From positions 24,295,263 to 24,359,262 of the forward strand of contig CM072885.1 in assembly GCA_037013685.1 (NCBI GenBank): a stretch of DNA of 64,000 bases, in the 5' to 3' direction. Positions 23,636 to 35,920 of this stretch are shown here, piece by piece. Both the position numbers and the translations under genes were made by a program. Below the pieces are notes generated by a model, which ran no database searches, was not told where the DNA came from, and saw only the letters and a program-made list of their open reading frames with translations. Each line of letters begins with the position of its first letter. Positions within the stretch are counted from its first letter, which is position 1. This DNA is from Acridotheres tristis (Eukaryota; Chordata; Aves; Passeriformes; Sturnidae).

Positions 23636-26600
23636 AAGATAACAGAAACATTTCTACGTCAAAATCTCTGGCCATGCCTAAACTCATACATGCCAAATAC
23701 CATGAAAGAGCTTTCAACAGTTCTGAAAATGAGTAAAATCACAGCATGAATGGAACTTTCATAGCCCTATTGGTGTTTGAAATGAGAAGGTGAAGAGATT
23801 TCCAAGGCTCAGAGTACAGTTTTGTGAGCAAATGGGCTCACAAGGTAAGGTAAACCCTTCACAACAGTACGGTGAAAGAATGTACTCAGTACCACAAAAC
23901 CTGCTGAGTTCACAGGAATTCATACTCTGTGCCTCTGGCTCTGCCACTACATTTGTAAAATACCTCACACCAGCTTTGTTTTTATGTTTATGCAAAGCAC
24001 ACCAGGCTTTAACCACAGTGGCTACACGGAAGGTGCCACTGAGATAAATATATCTCATAAAACAGCGTCTCATTATCAAGACATCAGCATTTTAATCTGA
24101 AGCCACACAGGAAAGAACAAAATGATAAAAAATTGCACTCTTTCTTTAAAAAAAAGTTGAGCATTTTCACCTTTTGCCCATTATCTTTAACCCAGGGTTG
24201 TTAAGGGTTTCTAGTAAAAAGATTTTTATAAATTAAGACTCCTAGGATTGTTCCAGGAAGAAACTGTTATGAGTTTGTCTTAAAGACAAGCTTCTGTAGG
24301 AAAGCAAAGGGCTGAATTTGTGTTGATTTGTTACATAATTTAGCTCTCAGGTGTTTTAATATTTGCTTTGATTGCTGACTCAAATACACGCAAATTAAGC
24401 TTAGAAAAGGTTCAGCAGAGAAATTACAGCAAGAATTGCACTTGGTGACTTTCTCATTTCTACGTTCATTTGTAAATGTCTTATGTTTAATCTCCCAGGT
24501 TCATTAACTCATTTTATATTTCGGCAGTATACGTACAAAGTGCCTTCATTTTCTTTTTACTTACAGCTTTGAAATTACTAACACCATTGAAGCAGACATA
24601 TAATTGGTCATATATTTCTGGCAAAGTAAGACTGGTAATTTAGTTTTTTATGCCTCAAGATGCTTCATATCTATATAAGAATCATGGTGAAGCTGTGTTA
24701 TTACTGCCTTCAAGACTCCAAAAACCTTTATATGGAGCAGTATACCTACCTGGTTTATGGTTCACTTCTGAGCTAGGAAAAAGGGACATTATATTGATGA
24801 GAAAAGCTAGTCATGCCAGGCTGAAGACCCAGCCTCATGTAATTCTTTCCATTGTTAGTTCATTCTTCTGGATGAGTACTGACAGTCTGACATAGTCCCA
24901 GTATAGGGAACATCATTTATGGGCCAAAGAATGGATGAAGAGAAATTTTGACCTCTAGGGACTCTGGTTTAACAGCAAGGCAGTTTGTGTCAGGATCCAG
25001 AGGCTCATGCCTACATGGAACACTTGACTGGTATCCTAGTGGAGAATCCTGGTTTGAATCAAATGGCACACCCAGTGGCTTAGTGGCTCCTTTCAACCAC
25101 CGGATAACTTCACTTTCCTCCCAAGATACTCTTTGGTTTTCCTTTTTATAAGACCTACAATAGCAGATTTTTCTTGGTTCCAGCTTCAGTAGTTACACCT
25201 GAGACATTTAATGCTTTCTGTATTCCTTGGACTTAACTTTGAAAGTATCCCTGTTTTGAGGAGGACAATAGACCAGATGATCTCTCAGAGTCCCTTCTGG
25301 ACTGAATTTTTCTATGATTCTGTGACCTCATAGAAAGGTGTGAAGAGACCCAACTTACAGTGTCTAAACTGTCAGGTTACATGTTATTGTTTTACTTTTT
25401 TTAGTTGTAGATGTAGTTGGTAAAGCTTTTGATTGTACAAATACATGTAGTATTACAGAGGAATTGCATGAGCACAAAGAAGAACAAATACATTTCCGAT
25501 AAGTATTCCCTGCATAGGAAATTACTTTTTATCATGATATACCTCAGATAGCTAATTAATCACATCTATGTTTCTGAGAAGGATTCTTCTGAAATTTGGG
25601 AGCATGGATTCTGGAAATAGCCCTAACACAGGAAATGTCATGAGCTATTTAGAGGCACTCTTTTCATGACAGTGCATGACAGCATTCATAAGACCAACAG
25701 CAAGCATGAAAGATTTTAATAATTTTCAACAGAGTAAATCAGTTGCTTTTGATTACAGTCATTCCTAGGCTAACTGCACTGAGTGAAACTATTCCATGAC
25801 AGCAAGTCTGCACTACCCTTCCCAACCACTCAACAGATGTGCTATTTTATAGCACAAAATGGCCTTGGGTGTTTCATGTCAGGGATGGCTGTTTTTTCAG
25901 CGACATAAATAATTGCCGAACATAGGGGGGAAAAAGTATTTTCAGAGCTCTCAGACTGTAGTAGAACTAGGTTATGATAATGCATTAAGTATGGACCTTC
26001 TTAAGGGGTGTCTCAGATGCTAAAGAATTGGATGGAAATCTGGGATGTAATAGCAGTTTAATGTGAGGACATTTTTTCCCTATAATCCTTCTGTGTTCCA
26101 AGATTATTTTTGTTGCCTGCAACACACTCTCATGGTGATAGTTAAACACCTCTTTATAGTGGTGTAAATGAAACATCATAAATGCAGAAACAAGGAGAGA
26201 ACATTCCCATCACTGCCACAGCTGATAACCTGAGATTGAAGCGATTTATTTCCTTTTAAATGAGGATTTGCTTGTTTTCATATGAACCTTGAATCACAGC
26301 AGGCTTAAGTATTTCCTGCATTGTAACCCCATGCATAAATCACACAGTATAAAAAGCTATTTGTCTTTCAGTAGTGCAGTGTCTTTTCTTGTTCTCCCTC
26401 CTCTCTGTCATTTAGTGGAAACCACATTTGATGGGGTAGAATAACAAAAAAGAAAATTCAAAAATCTTCCTCTTTTTTTACTGTTTTGTTTTGTAAAATA
26501 CTTCTCTTTTAAGACTCATCTGCATTCTGGATCTGTTTCTGCTCCCAGATGGTACATTTCACAGGCATAGTTACTGATCATTTTAAAAATCCTTTTATTA

Positions 26601-27197
26601 AGTCAAAATTGTAATGGGGGAAAAAAAGATTAAGCTAAAAAGAGAATAAACAAAAGATTTATTTTTCCTTAAACAGATGCCGTTGAAGGAAAGAGTGCTG
26701 GTGAATATGGTAGTAAATGTTTTCATGAGGAAAGGTCAGTGACAATACCAAATTCTCATAAAACTCTTGCTTCACTAAATGCATCAATGAAATGAAAGAA
26801 GATATTAATATCTACTATGTGATTTTAAGCATCTGTAAGATCTGTTGCAACAATAATATTGGACACCTCTTGTGATCTTGAAGTGGCTATCAAAAATGTT
26901 TATTGTTGTATGTGTCCTCTTCAAACAGCACTGAAAACGAAAGTGGTGTAAACCTGGAAATAAACGTGTTCTTTACAGCTCCTTGATTTTAAATAATTAT
27001 CCAAACATACCCACAATGCTACTCTCCAATTACCTTTGGACTTTTATACTTGGAAGTTGAACGTGAATATTTTACATGAAACCAAATATAATATCTCTGG
27101 TTTGTGCATGGGAGAGCTGAAGTACTGAGTAATTTATTTTATACATACAGAAATAATTAACTGAATTAATTATTACATAAATTGCTATATTGCTGTA
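23636..27197. other. Unique non-coding DNA with one CR1 tail
   Basis: Apart from the CR1 tail at 25258-25324, I see no gene or known repeat. The region 24100-24600 and most of 25300-27200 are AT-rich. Short frames on either strand have no conserved motif. Confidence 0.7.
25258..25324 (+). mobile_element. CR1 LINE 3' tail fragment
   Basis: The segment has the order gag-gacaatagaccagatgatctc, then gagtcccttctggactg, then ttctatgattctgtga. It matches the last ~70 bases of the CR1 3' UTR (ggttggactagatgatctc ... ggtcccttccaacc ... attctatgattctgtga). Only the extreme 3' end survives, diverged in the middle. Confidence 0.85.
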
Positions 27198-27292
27198 TCA
27201 GAATCATTAATGGTTGGGGTTGAAGAAACATCTAGAAATCCATCAGTCCAACCCTCTTGTTAAAGCAGGTTCACCTAGAACATTGAAGCACT
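27198..27292 (-). mobile_element. CR1 LINE 3' end fragment, antisense
   Basis: On the plus strand this reads tcagaatcattaatggttgg, then aaatccatcagtccaaccctc, then aaagcaggttcacctaga. That is the reverse complement of the CR1 3' end, tail first. Further diverged sequence to about 27360 may belong to the same copy. It is non-functional and truncated. Confidence 0.85.
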
Positions 27293-28558
27293 GCTGATAT
27301 ACATCTGGTAATTAAGCTACAAAACCTCATAAAGCAGTGAACCTAGGCACTCTTTCAATTAAAGCACTGTTATTTTGCTTGCTGCATATTCCTGGGTGAT
27401 CACCCCAACTCAAACTAAGTAATTTCATGGGAAGGTAGCTATAGAGCACTGAATCCACCTGTTACAGAGTAAACAATCCCTAAAAGCCCACTGTCTGGAT
27501 AATAAATGCTGGAACAGAAAAATATTCTTCTTTTTACATCTGGAAAATAATACTTCTAAGCTTCAAATGGAAATGGTACTTGATGTTTTACATAAGAATA
27601 GTTTCTGGGATACCATGAATGACAGAAACCCTTCCTTAAGCATAGCCACCCTCTAAACAGGATAATAGTGGTAGTCAACAGTAAGGTGTTTTGTTTATAA
27701 AAGGAAATATATCTACTTTTACCATGATAAACATGGAATAACCCGAGTATGACAATTTTTAATACTGTGCATCAGTTTTGGTTGATAAAGTTATAAAAGA
27801 CTGAAAGAGAGAAATGAGAATGTACCTTAATGGGGGGATGAGAAAGGAATAAGCTGGTAAAATGTGGTGCTATGGAAAAGTTCCCTGGAAGCAACTTGGC
27901 TGCATCGGTATGTGTAATAATTGCAGGATAATAGTCTATTTTCGGGTACCAAACTCCAGCTAGACATCTGCTCTGCCAGTACTGAGATCAGTCCCCAAAA
28001 AAGCCCTGAAGCTGGAGAATCTTGTTGAGAGTGTGTGGAGGGCACTGTTTATGCAGTGATCTGTTGTGACCCAAAGGCAGCCTGAAGGAGCTGTGCTCTC
28101 CAAAGAGCAGCAAATTGCATGGCCTGGAGTATCAGCTAAGGATAGAGTCTGGGGAGCCATTTGCCTACTGAAAATCTCAGTACTGTTAGAGGGAAGAGAA
28201 ATACACTATTCAGCCTGTGCTGGACCTGCTGAGATAACTTGAGCTGACAGTGCAAGGACTGCAATGCACAGACCTGTCAGAGAGCAAGAAACAACCGTGG
28301 TGCCTCCCCTCCATACAAGGTTATTGAAGTGAGCTGATGGCTAGGAAGGGTGACCAAGCAGGCCACAGTTAGCCTGCCCAGTGTCCAGGTTACATGGCAC
28401 TAATCTCTTTAAATCCTGAAACAATGGGCTTGCATTTAAATTTCAAGCTCCTTAGCAGAGGATTTTTCTTTGTCACATTTTCCCTTCCTACCATTGGGAC
28501 TTCACATGATCACCAAAGCATCCTTCCCACTTGCAGCATAAAAGTTGTGGTCTAAACT

Positions 28559-28573
28559 GCAGCAGCAGCAGCA
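28559..28573. repeat. (GCA)5 trinucleotide repeat
   Basis: Five GCA units occur in a row. No open frame of credible coding sequence surrounds them, so there is no reason to call a polyglutamine or polyalanine tract. Confidence 0.75.
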
Positions 28574-29000
28574 ATCTGAGCTTATTCTGCTCCTCAAGAA
28601 GCAGCATTAACAGGATTTAATGTGCCAACTCCAAGGATTGCTGTCCCAGACTTCCTCGTTCTGAAGGTGACACACTTGGTGCCAGCTACTGCACCGTTGT
28701 AGGACAGCAGCTCCACCCTGCCAGAGAAGCATGTAGAGTGACTCTCCCCCCTTCTCCTAGGAATAGCAGCGACAATAAAGTTTCATTGAGCAGGGCAATT
28801 AAGAAGACAAGGAGCCTGAAACCTCTCTGCCAGCCACAGATTAGTCTGGAAATTAATATTTGAACTTTACATCTGCTTCTTCTTAAAAACAAAGAACCAA
28901 AAAATCCCCAGCCCACACACATTTCTCAGCAGCATGCCTTGTGAATGCTCACTGAAAACAAGCCCTTGCTCCTTTCTTACCCCAAACCTGCTACAGCTGC

Positions 29001-29046
29001 TTATTTACATTTTTACATATTTACATTACATTTACATTACATATTA
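29001..29046. repeat. Imperfect ttacat tandem repeat
   Basis: The hexamer ttacat and close variants (tttacat, ttacatat) recur about six times. It is a small slippage-derived array. Confidence 0.75.
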
Positions 29047-31416
29047 CTGTGTTAGTCTGCAAATAATGTGAAAGATCTGAGTTCTCTGAGGCAGGTGTTT
29101 ATCACTCTCCTTACCTGCTGAGATCAGAACACCAGAGAATGGATATTAAATGTGGATTACTAACCTGGCCACAGTTCAAAAAGCAACAATAAAAAGCAGC
29201 CCTTAGCTGTAAGTAGATATTGGCTTATTAACTGCTCTAATTGATATTGTTATGAATAAAGGTAGAAAGATATGAAAATACTTTTAATAAGGTTTTCAAA
29301 AAAAGCAGTTGCTCAGTGACACTAAGCCAAAATCTTCCACCCCTCAGGAACTAAACAGAAAACCAATAAACAATTAATTGTAAACCAAATAAAAATAGGC
29401 TTGCTAACGTGTCATAAATAAACCCTCAAAGTGAGGACTTACTAATGATTTATTGAATGCATGTCAATGAACAACACTTCTGGTAAGAGTCAGGTTTATT
29501 GCATGTGGGCTGTCCCAGGCAGTGCAATGACGCAGGAAGCGTGATGGCATGTGCCCTTCCTCTCAGGCAGGCAGAAAAACCTTGTTCTGGCACACTCATC
29601 CAAAGGATGGGAATCGTTATTTTAATCTGCTAAAAAGACCCAGTCCTGGAGTTAAGAACTGGTGACTTATCTCTTCTAAGTGAAGGCTTACATTTGGCAA
29701 ATTTGACGAGATAGTTATTCTTTTATAAAGTAACCCAAAGGGTTCAGTCAAGAAATCCCTTTTTTCCCCCTGAGTTGATTCACTTTGCCCCCTTTAACTC
29801 AGTGGAGTAATAATGTTTCCCATCCATGTCTAGTCCTGGAATAGCTCAATGAGTCCAGGCAAAATCAAACCTACATCAGAAAACTGACTAAAACTACTGT
29901 GCAGGATGCACCTTAACACGTTTATGTAGGGAAAGTCTGCTGGAGTTTCTTCAAACCAGCAGCAGATTATCACGCTTTACACATCTATGTCCTTTTGCAG
30001 TCTTGGACCTTTAAAATCGTGTTCTTGGTCCTAAACAAGATAAGGCCTTTCAAAAATTATTTTTGGTCTTCCCCTGCATGTTTATATATCTAAATAACTT
30101 AAAAGTTCAGCTTGAAGTAGTGTAAACAGTTTTGACACTCTTTGTCATTTATCACACAACCCGTGACTGTTTCAGTCTTTGACCCTGTGGACTGAACATC
30201 CAGTGCACTGGCATTGGAACTTAAATTGAGAGATTGCACATGTGAAAAATTTAGGGAACATTTATAAGTTCAGTAGTCCTACTTTAGGGTCAGAAGATAA
30301 AATGTCATATATGTCTGTATAAACAAAATAATTTTTATCATGGCTTGTGAGGGGAACAAAGACCATGGAAAGAGAAAAGTGAAACTTGAGGGCATCTATT
30401 TTCCCTGAGTGCTGAGACAAAGAGGGATGGTGCTCTACCATCAGTTTTAATCAACCTAGGGCAGCACTGCTGTGCAGCCTTTTTTCTTTCCTCTACTCAT
30501 CTGTAGATGAATTTGGCTCAAAGAACAACCACGTGGAAGAAACATGAATCCAAATTTTAAAAAGTCTAATCAGCAGACAAGAAAATTGATATGGAGTGTA
30601 TCTCTTGATGGGAGAACATAAAGGAAATACTATAGTCTATGATGTCTGCAGATGTCTGGGGAACAGCACAGAACAGCACTACATAGCACAAAGGTTTAAA
30701 TGTGCAAATGTGGTATCATGGAAGTGTTCATAAGACACAAAAATCCAGCACAGATTTTTCAGCACAAATCCTACATAACATTCAGTCTTTGGAAATACAC
30801 CAGCCTGAGCTTGCTTGCTTTGCAGAGGGAAATAAGTGCAGTGAAAAGTTTCACTGATCAGGAAAGCAATATCTGGCAAGACTAAATTCGCAAGACAGTC
30901 TGGGAAACTCTATCCAAGAAAAACACTGTGGTCTACATCTTAAAAACTATGTGGTTTAAAGGACACAGACTGGAAAGTGCCTGTGCAATTCATCCATAAC
31001 ACAACCTAGCACCAACTGGATCCAGCTTCAGAAAGCAGATGCTAACACCAGTGCAGAAGAGGCAGAAGCTCTCTTACATAATGTGCTGGGACTGGTGAAA
31101 ACTTCTATGAACTAAGGTCACCTACTTTTCCTTTCTGAACGATAGTGAAAATTATGAAAAATTGCCAGTCAGGGTTTTGGAACTTGGATTTAAAACCTCA
31201 GTGAACTGGTTTTAAACCATATGACGACTTATTTCCTTCACCTGCTGGTGGTTACTGGATTAGGCGAGCAGTAACACACCTTTACCTACTTTCTGGGACC
31301 TTCATTGGTTCCCTGATGCTGTGACCATGGGCTATGAGGCTGTACCCTCCCTCCTCCATCTCAGTGCATGGCTGTGCAAAGGAGGAGAACAACCCATCTC
31401 ATATAAAATAGCTGCA

Positions 31417-31472
31417 GTTGGGTTTTTGGGTTTTTTTGTTTGTTTTCATTTGTTTGGTTGGGTTTTTTAAAC
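31417..31472. repeat. G/T-rich low-complexity tract
   Basis: The plus strand is made of ggg/ttttt blocks and tttgtttg units with almost no A or C. It is a low-complexity tract of unknown origin. Confidence 0.7.
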
Positions 31473-33186
31473 AGCCTCATATTGAAGCAGAACTTGCGAC
31501 TAGGAAGAGTAGAGGGCAGTTTTCCTAGAGAGATGGGACATGGAGAAGAGATGGTCTGCATTAGAAGTAAGCCTGTTAAAATCATATGACTGGAGGTTTT
31601 CAAGACTCTGGAAGAAATGAAGCAGTAAATCCAGCTGAAAGTCAGAAGAGGCAAGTGTCAGTGGTCTTATATGTCAATTCTTCATGGGCTACACTGGAAA
31701 ACTAAAGGAAAACAATTGAAATAATGTAATATGTGGATTTGACAACAACAATTTGTATATTCTGAATATTTGAAAGGAGTGATTTTGTTATGAGAAGAAA
31801 CCTTTTAAGAAGATATGAGAGTAAAACCCTATCCCAAGCATTTTGAGATTAAAATTGGATCAAATTTGGTGTTTTGGCACTGTGTCAAGTTGAATAGCTT
31901 GGACTGGGAAAGGGGCCAATAGAATGTCTATTGCCAGGAGAAACAAAGAACGAGAGGTACACGATGTAGCCAGTGAACATCAACTATGGCCCATGACAGC
32001 TTATGCTAAGAGATTAACTGTGGGTTCTCAACCTGTAAATATGCTTTTTCCTCCAAAGATCTTTCTGTCAGTTCCTCAGCACTTGTCACACGCTCCCCAA
32101 GCTCAGTGAACAATCATAATATCCTGTTTTAGTCAGAGACTGTAGGAATTAAAAATGTTCCTTAGTCAAAACTCATATTTAGTTATAGTTTTAGAGAAGT
32201 CAAAACCAACAGGGAGGAATTTAAAGCTAATGTGAAGGAATATTATTGCATTTTTTTAAATCACACTAGTTAGGCTGTGCATAAAAAGGAAGCCAAGCAA
32301 CCAGGATACAATCAAACATCTGTGCTGAATTGACAAAGAGGCCATTCAGCAGTGGGAATATGTAGTTGCTACTGGCCTGATTAGGTCTTTATTCAAATAT
32401 ATTCCTATTTCCTTCAGCAGAGTTGGTGCTGTCATCAGAGGAAGCCCCAATTAATAAATCTAAAAGCCTGAGCCTTCCTAAGTGAAGCTCACCAATGCAC
32501 GATGCGTTCAGAATAGGCTTACATAATCCATCTTCACATGCAAAAAAGCCTACTGCATCACAGAGCCGAAGCTGACTCCTTGCTACTTCTGTCTCTGTCT
32601 CACTCTCTTTCATCTCACTATCAGGGCCAGTCCCCAATTTTCTGGCTCATTTTCTGTTCTGTCGGCTTTAACAAATCTCTGCTGCACTTTGCTGCAAAGG
32701 ACTTGGTGCTGGTACAGGCTGACATCCTCCTGCACCAGCAAAACCAGCAGCCTTCATGCTTGCCATGAGTATTAAGGCTGCAGGTGCCAAGAGCCTTGTT
32801 GCCAAGGCTGGCTTTGCTTTTACTGCATGCCAGTTGGTAATCCTGTGTGCCACAAGGCAGGGTGCTGGATAACAGTTTTGATTAAATCAAAAGGACAGTG
32901 TGGTTGATTTTTGTCATTCTCTACTCTTCCTAGAAACCCCAGGCAAAGGAGATACTTTGCAAAAAATCCCAAAACCTTCAGAGCTATCTCTGTTGGAGTC
33001 AGCCTGGGAACAATACTGGGGACAATATTATGGTGGCTACTCAGCACTCTGTCCAGGCTCCCTTCGTGGAGTGCTGCCTCAGCAAACACATGAGCAACAG
33101 TTTGACACAACCAGGGCAGATCAATAGGGTGAAGAATACATTACTGAGGGAACAAACATAGCATGTGCAGTATGGACTAGACATAA

Positions 33187-33558
33187 TGCCACCACAGCCA
33201 GCAGCTAAGTACCACACAACTGCTCATCCCCTCAGGTGGGCTGGGGGAGAGAATTGGAAGAGTAGAAGTGAATACCCCTCCTCTTCCTTCTGCTTCTCCC
33301 TAGTTTATATGCTCAGCATGACATCTGGTCTGAGGTATTTGGTCAGTTGAGATCAGCTGTCCCAGCTGTGTCCCCTCCCAACTCCTTGTGCACCCCCAGC
33401 ACAGTTGCTGTGGGGTGATGAGAGCTGTGTAAATTCAGCTCAGCAATAACCAGAAAAATCCTGAGTTATCAGCACTGTTTCCAGCACAAATCCAAAACAC
33501 AGCCCCATACTAGCTACTGTGAAGAACCTTGACTCTTATCCCAGCCAAAATCAGCACA
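33187..33558 (-). mobile_element. Solo LTR of an avian ERVL-class endogenous retrovirus
   Basis: Read on the minus strand the element starts TGTGCTGATTTTGGCTGGGA and passes through a stretch complementary to acagccccatactagctac (33501-33519). It continues through the complement of cagctgtcccagctgtgtcc and ends GCTGGCTGTGGTGGCA. I recognise this order as the LTR of an ERVL/ERV3 family widespread in birds. It keeps the TG...CA ends, and the flanks cataa (33182-33186) and tataa (33559-33563) look like a 5-bp target duplication with one mismatch. No internal retroviral sequence or second LTR lies nearby, so it is a solo LTR left after recombination. The part between the TATA-like motif and the 3' end seems shorter than I remember for the family. 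Confidence 0.88.
33301..33310 (-). promoter_or_regulatory. TATA-like motif inside the ERVL LTR
   Basis: The minus strand reads ATATAAACTA, at the place where LTRs of this family carry their TATA box. It would have driven retroviral transcription toward lower coordinates. Whether it is active now cannot be told from sequence. Confidence 0.45.
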
Positions 33559-35896
33559 TATAAGTCTGATGTCCTGAACCAAACATCCCCAATGTCAACA
33601 TGGCCATAGCAAAGTCCTAATTCAATCTGCCGAACTTCAAACATTGATGAGAAATCATTTATTTTTCTTTCTGGAGTCTCTTCTCTATACTGCCAGAGAA
33701 CAGAATGCACTGAATCTCCATCTTAGCTTAAATTTCAGTGCCTTGAGTCTTGCCCTACTCCATGCACCTATTCACTTAAAATAGGTTCTGTCAACATTTT
33801 GGACATATCACATGAACTTTCTTTTTGTTTTGATGCTTGACCTTCTCATTATTTTGTGCTGTCCTTATTCTTAATGTAAAATAACAAACCAGACTAAAAA
33901 TTGTCTCCCTGCCATTGAACCCTCCCTTATATCTAAAGGGATTGTTAATAGAGAAGCTTTCCAAGCAGCAAAAAGCATAAGTTTTCAGATTTCCTTTTTT
34001 GTTGCTTGTTAAGACTTCTGACAGTCTTTTATTTTTATTTTTTTTAATATCCTTTTTCCTTCCACTCTCTAGCATCTCTCAGTTTTTTATATTTAAAGCA
34101 TGTGTGTTCCAAATATGATTTTATGGCAAAGCATCTTGTCCTGATCTGTGTTCTTGTTTGTTTCCTTCTTTTGCATTCAAGAATTTTCTTCCATACTTTG
34201 CCTTATTTAAATGGCTGTGGGAAAGCAGTGCAGCTAATAAGACACATCTGATGCTTTTTCCTTTCAAAGGGTAAGCTCAGCTGTGAAGCTTGGGCAGCCT
34301 GGGCTGTACAGAGCTCATTAACCTCACCCTTTAGAAGCTGTGTGCTACAATTATTGAAGCAGCTGTGAGTAGAGGGGCTAAGAGGTGGCTTTGAGCTCTC
34401 TCCACAACACCAGGACCAGGCTCAAACAGTGGGAAAGCACTCCTGGCACTGCAGAAGGAATGATACAGCACAGTCCTCCTCTGCCACAGATTTGTAATAC
34501 CTATTATTTTCTAAGACAGTGGGCTGCTTTCCCCACCTTTCTTCTCTGCCTCTAATGCCCTGGCCCCACAGATTCAAGTCCCTTTTCTCTCATCTTTTCT
34601 GCCTCATGATGCCTTGCAGCAGGATTCCTGAGCAACAGCAGCCCAGTAATGTCCAAATGTCTATTTGAAAAGCATCACTGTTCCAAACTATACAAACAAT
34701 CCAAGGATTTGGTGTAGACCGTTTGAAAACTGACCAAGACATTTGTTGCTATTATCTTGGTTTTATTTTTTACTGCTAATATAACAAGATTCTTTTGGAT
34801 ATGAAGCCTCGTGGGCTTGCTCTTTGCCAAGAATCACAGAGACTGATGCTCTGATGATACAACTTTTTGTCTACCAGTTCTGATAGTCTTCTTTTTCCTT
34901 AATTTTCATTTATGTCTTCTGATCAGCCTGCATATTCTTTTCTTAAAAAGGTTCCAAATTAGGATGGTATGAGTTAGCTAGCCTATGCTGATTTATTCTG
35001 GGTAAGAATTAGCCCACTGTGGAAGTTCACAGCTGTCTGGGAAAAATCTGCCAGACTGGCACTTTTCAGTAATAAATCACCTAGCTGAGTTTGTTTTCTC
35101 AGTCTTAGAACTACAAAGCACACATAAATGTTTAGATCAGGAAGTCAGACTTGTCTTTTGAAGGTTTTTCAGTGCTCAGGCTGGGAATTTCCCTTTGCAC
35201 TGTGATCGCCTGAATATTCCCACAAATATCTGATCATGGAGGCACCTGCCTTTCATTTTGCATAATGTATGTGAAGGTATGGTTTGATATTTTCTACATT
35301 TTCCCACAAGATGGCACAATTTTCTCACGAACAGTGCATGCTAAAATATGGAATGCTTTCTGCTCTGACAGTAATGCAAGAAATTTACATATTCTGCAGA
35401 AATCAGGTGCTTTATTTTGCTCAGAATTAGTTGATTTACCCTGACTAGTTGTCTTGGAGAATTTTGCTTTCTCTCTCAACTTCTTCTTCTCCTCACATTG
35501 CTTCTTCTCCATGTCCTAAGACGACCTGTGTCCATGCCTTGACAAAGTGGGGTTCCCACAGTGTTGTGTTAGTGGCATGAAAAGGTCTACAAGAAATCTC
35601 AGATGCTGTTTTTCCATTTGGAATGGGAGAAAAATAGAATATTTCATAGGATACTGGGACTTTGACACTGTTTTGGACAAATTATTAACCAAATTCACAC
35701 ACATTGAGTAGCCCTGTGACAGAAAATAGAGAACTCCACACTAGCATCAGTATTCAAGAGAGTGAGCTGTTACATCCTCCTATCCCTCTACTCACATTAA
35801 CAGTTTATTCCATCTTTCGTTCTTTTAGTCTCAATAATATAATTTTTCCCTGAAAAAGAGTCAATTACATCCAGTGAGAAGGAATTACTTTGTGGG

Positions 35897-35920
35897 GAGA
35901 GAGAGAGAGAGAGAGAGAGA
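35897..35920. repeat. (GA)12 microsatellite
   Basis: Twelve perfect GA units are followed by aagaaagagg, giving a purine-only stretch of more than 30 bases. It is a simple repeat and a plausible GAGA-factor or triplex-prone site, but nothing shows a function. Confidence 0.9.

Larger units (their letters stand above)
27293..33186. other. Unique non-coding DNA
   Basis: No gene is recognised. The segment includes small simple repeats, listed separately, and a less AT-rich patch at 27.9-28.4 kb with short antisense frames lacking conserved motifs. The rest is AT-rich single-copy-looking sequence. Confidence 0.7.
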
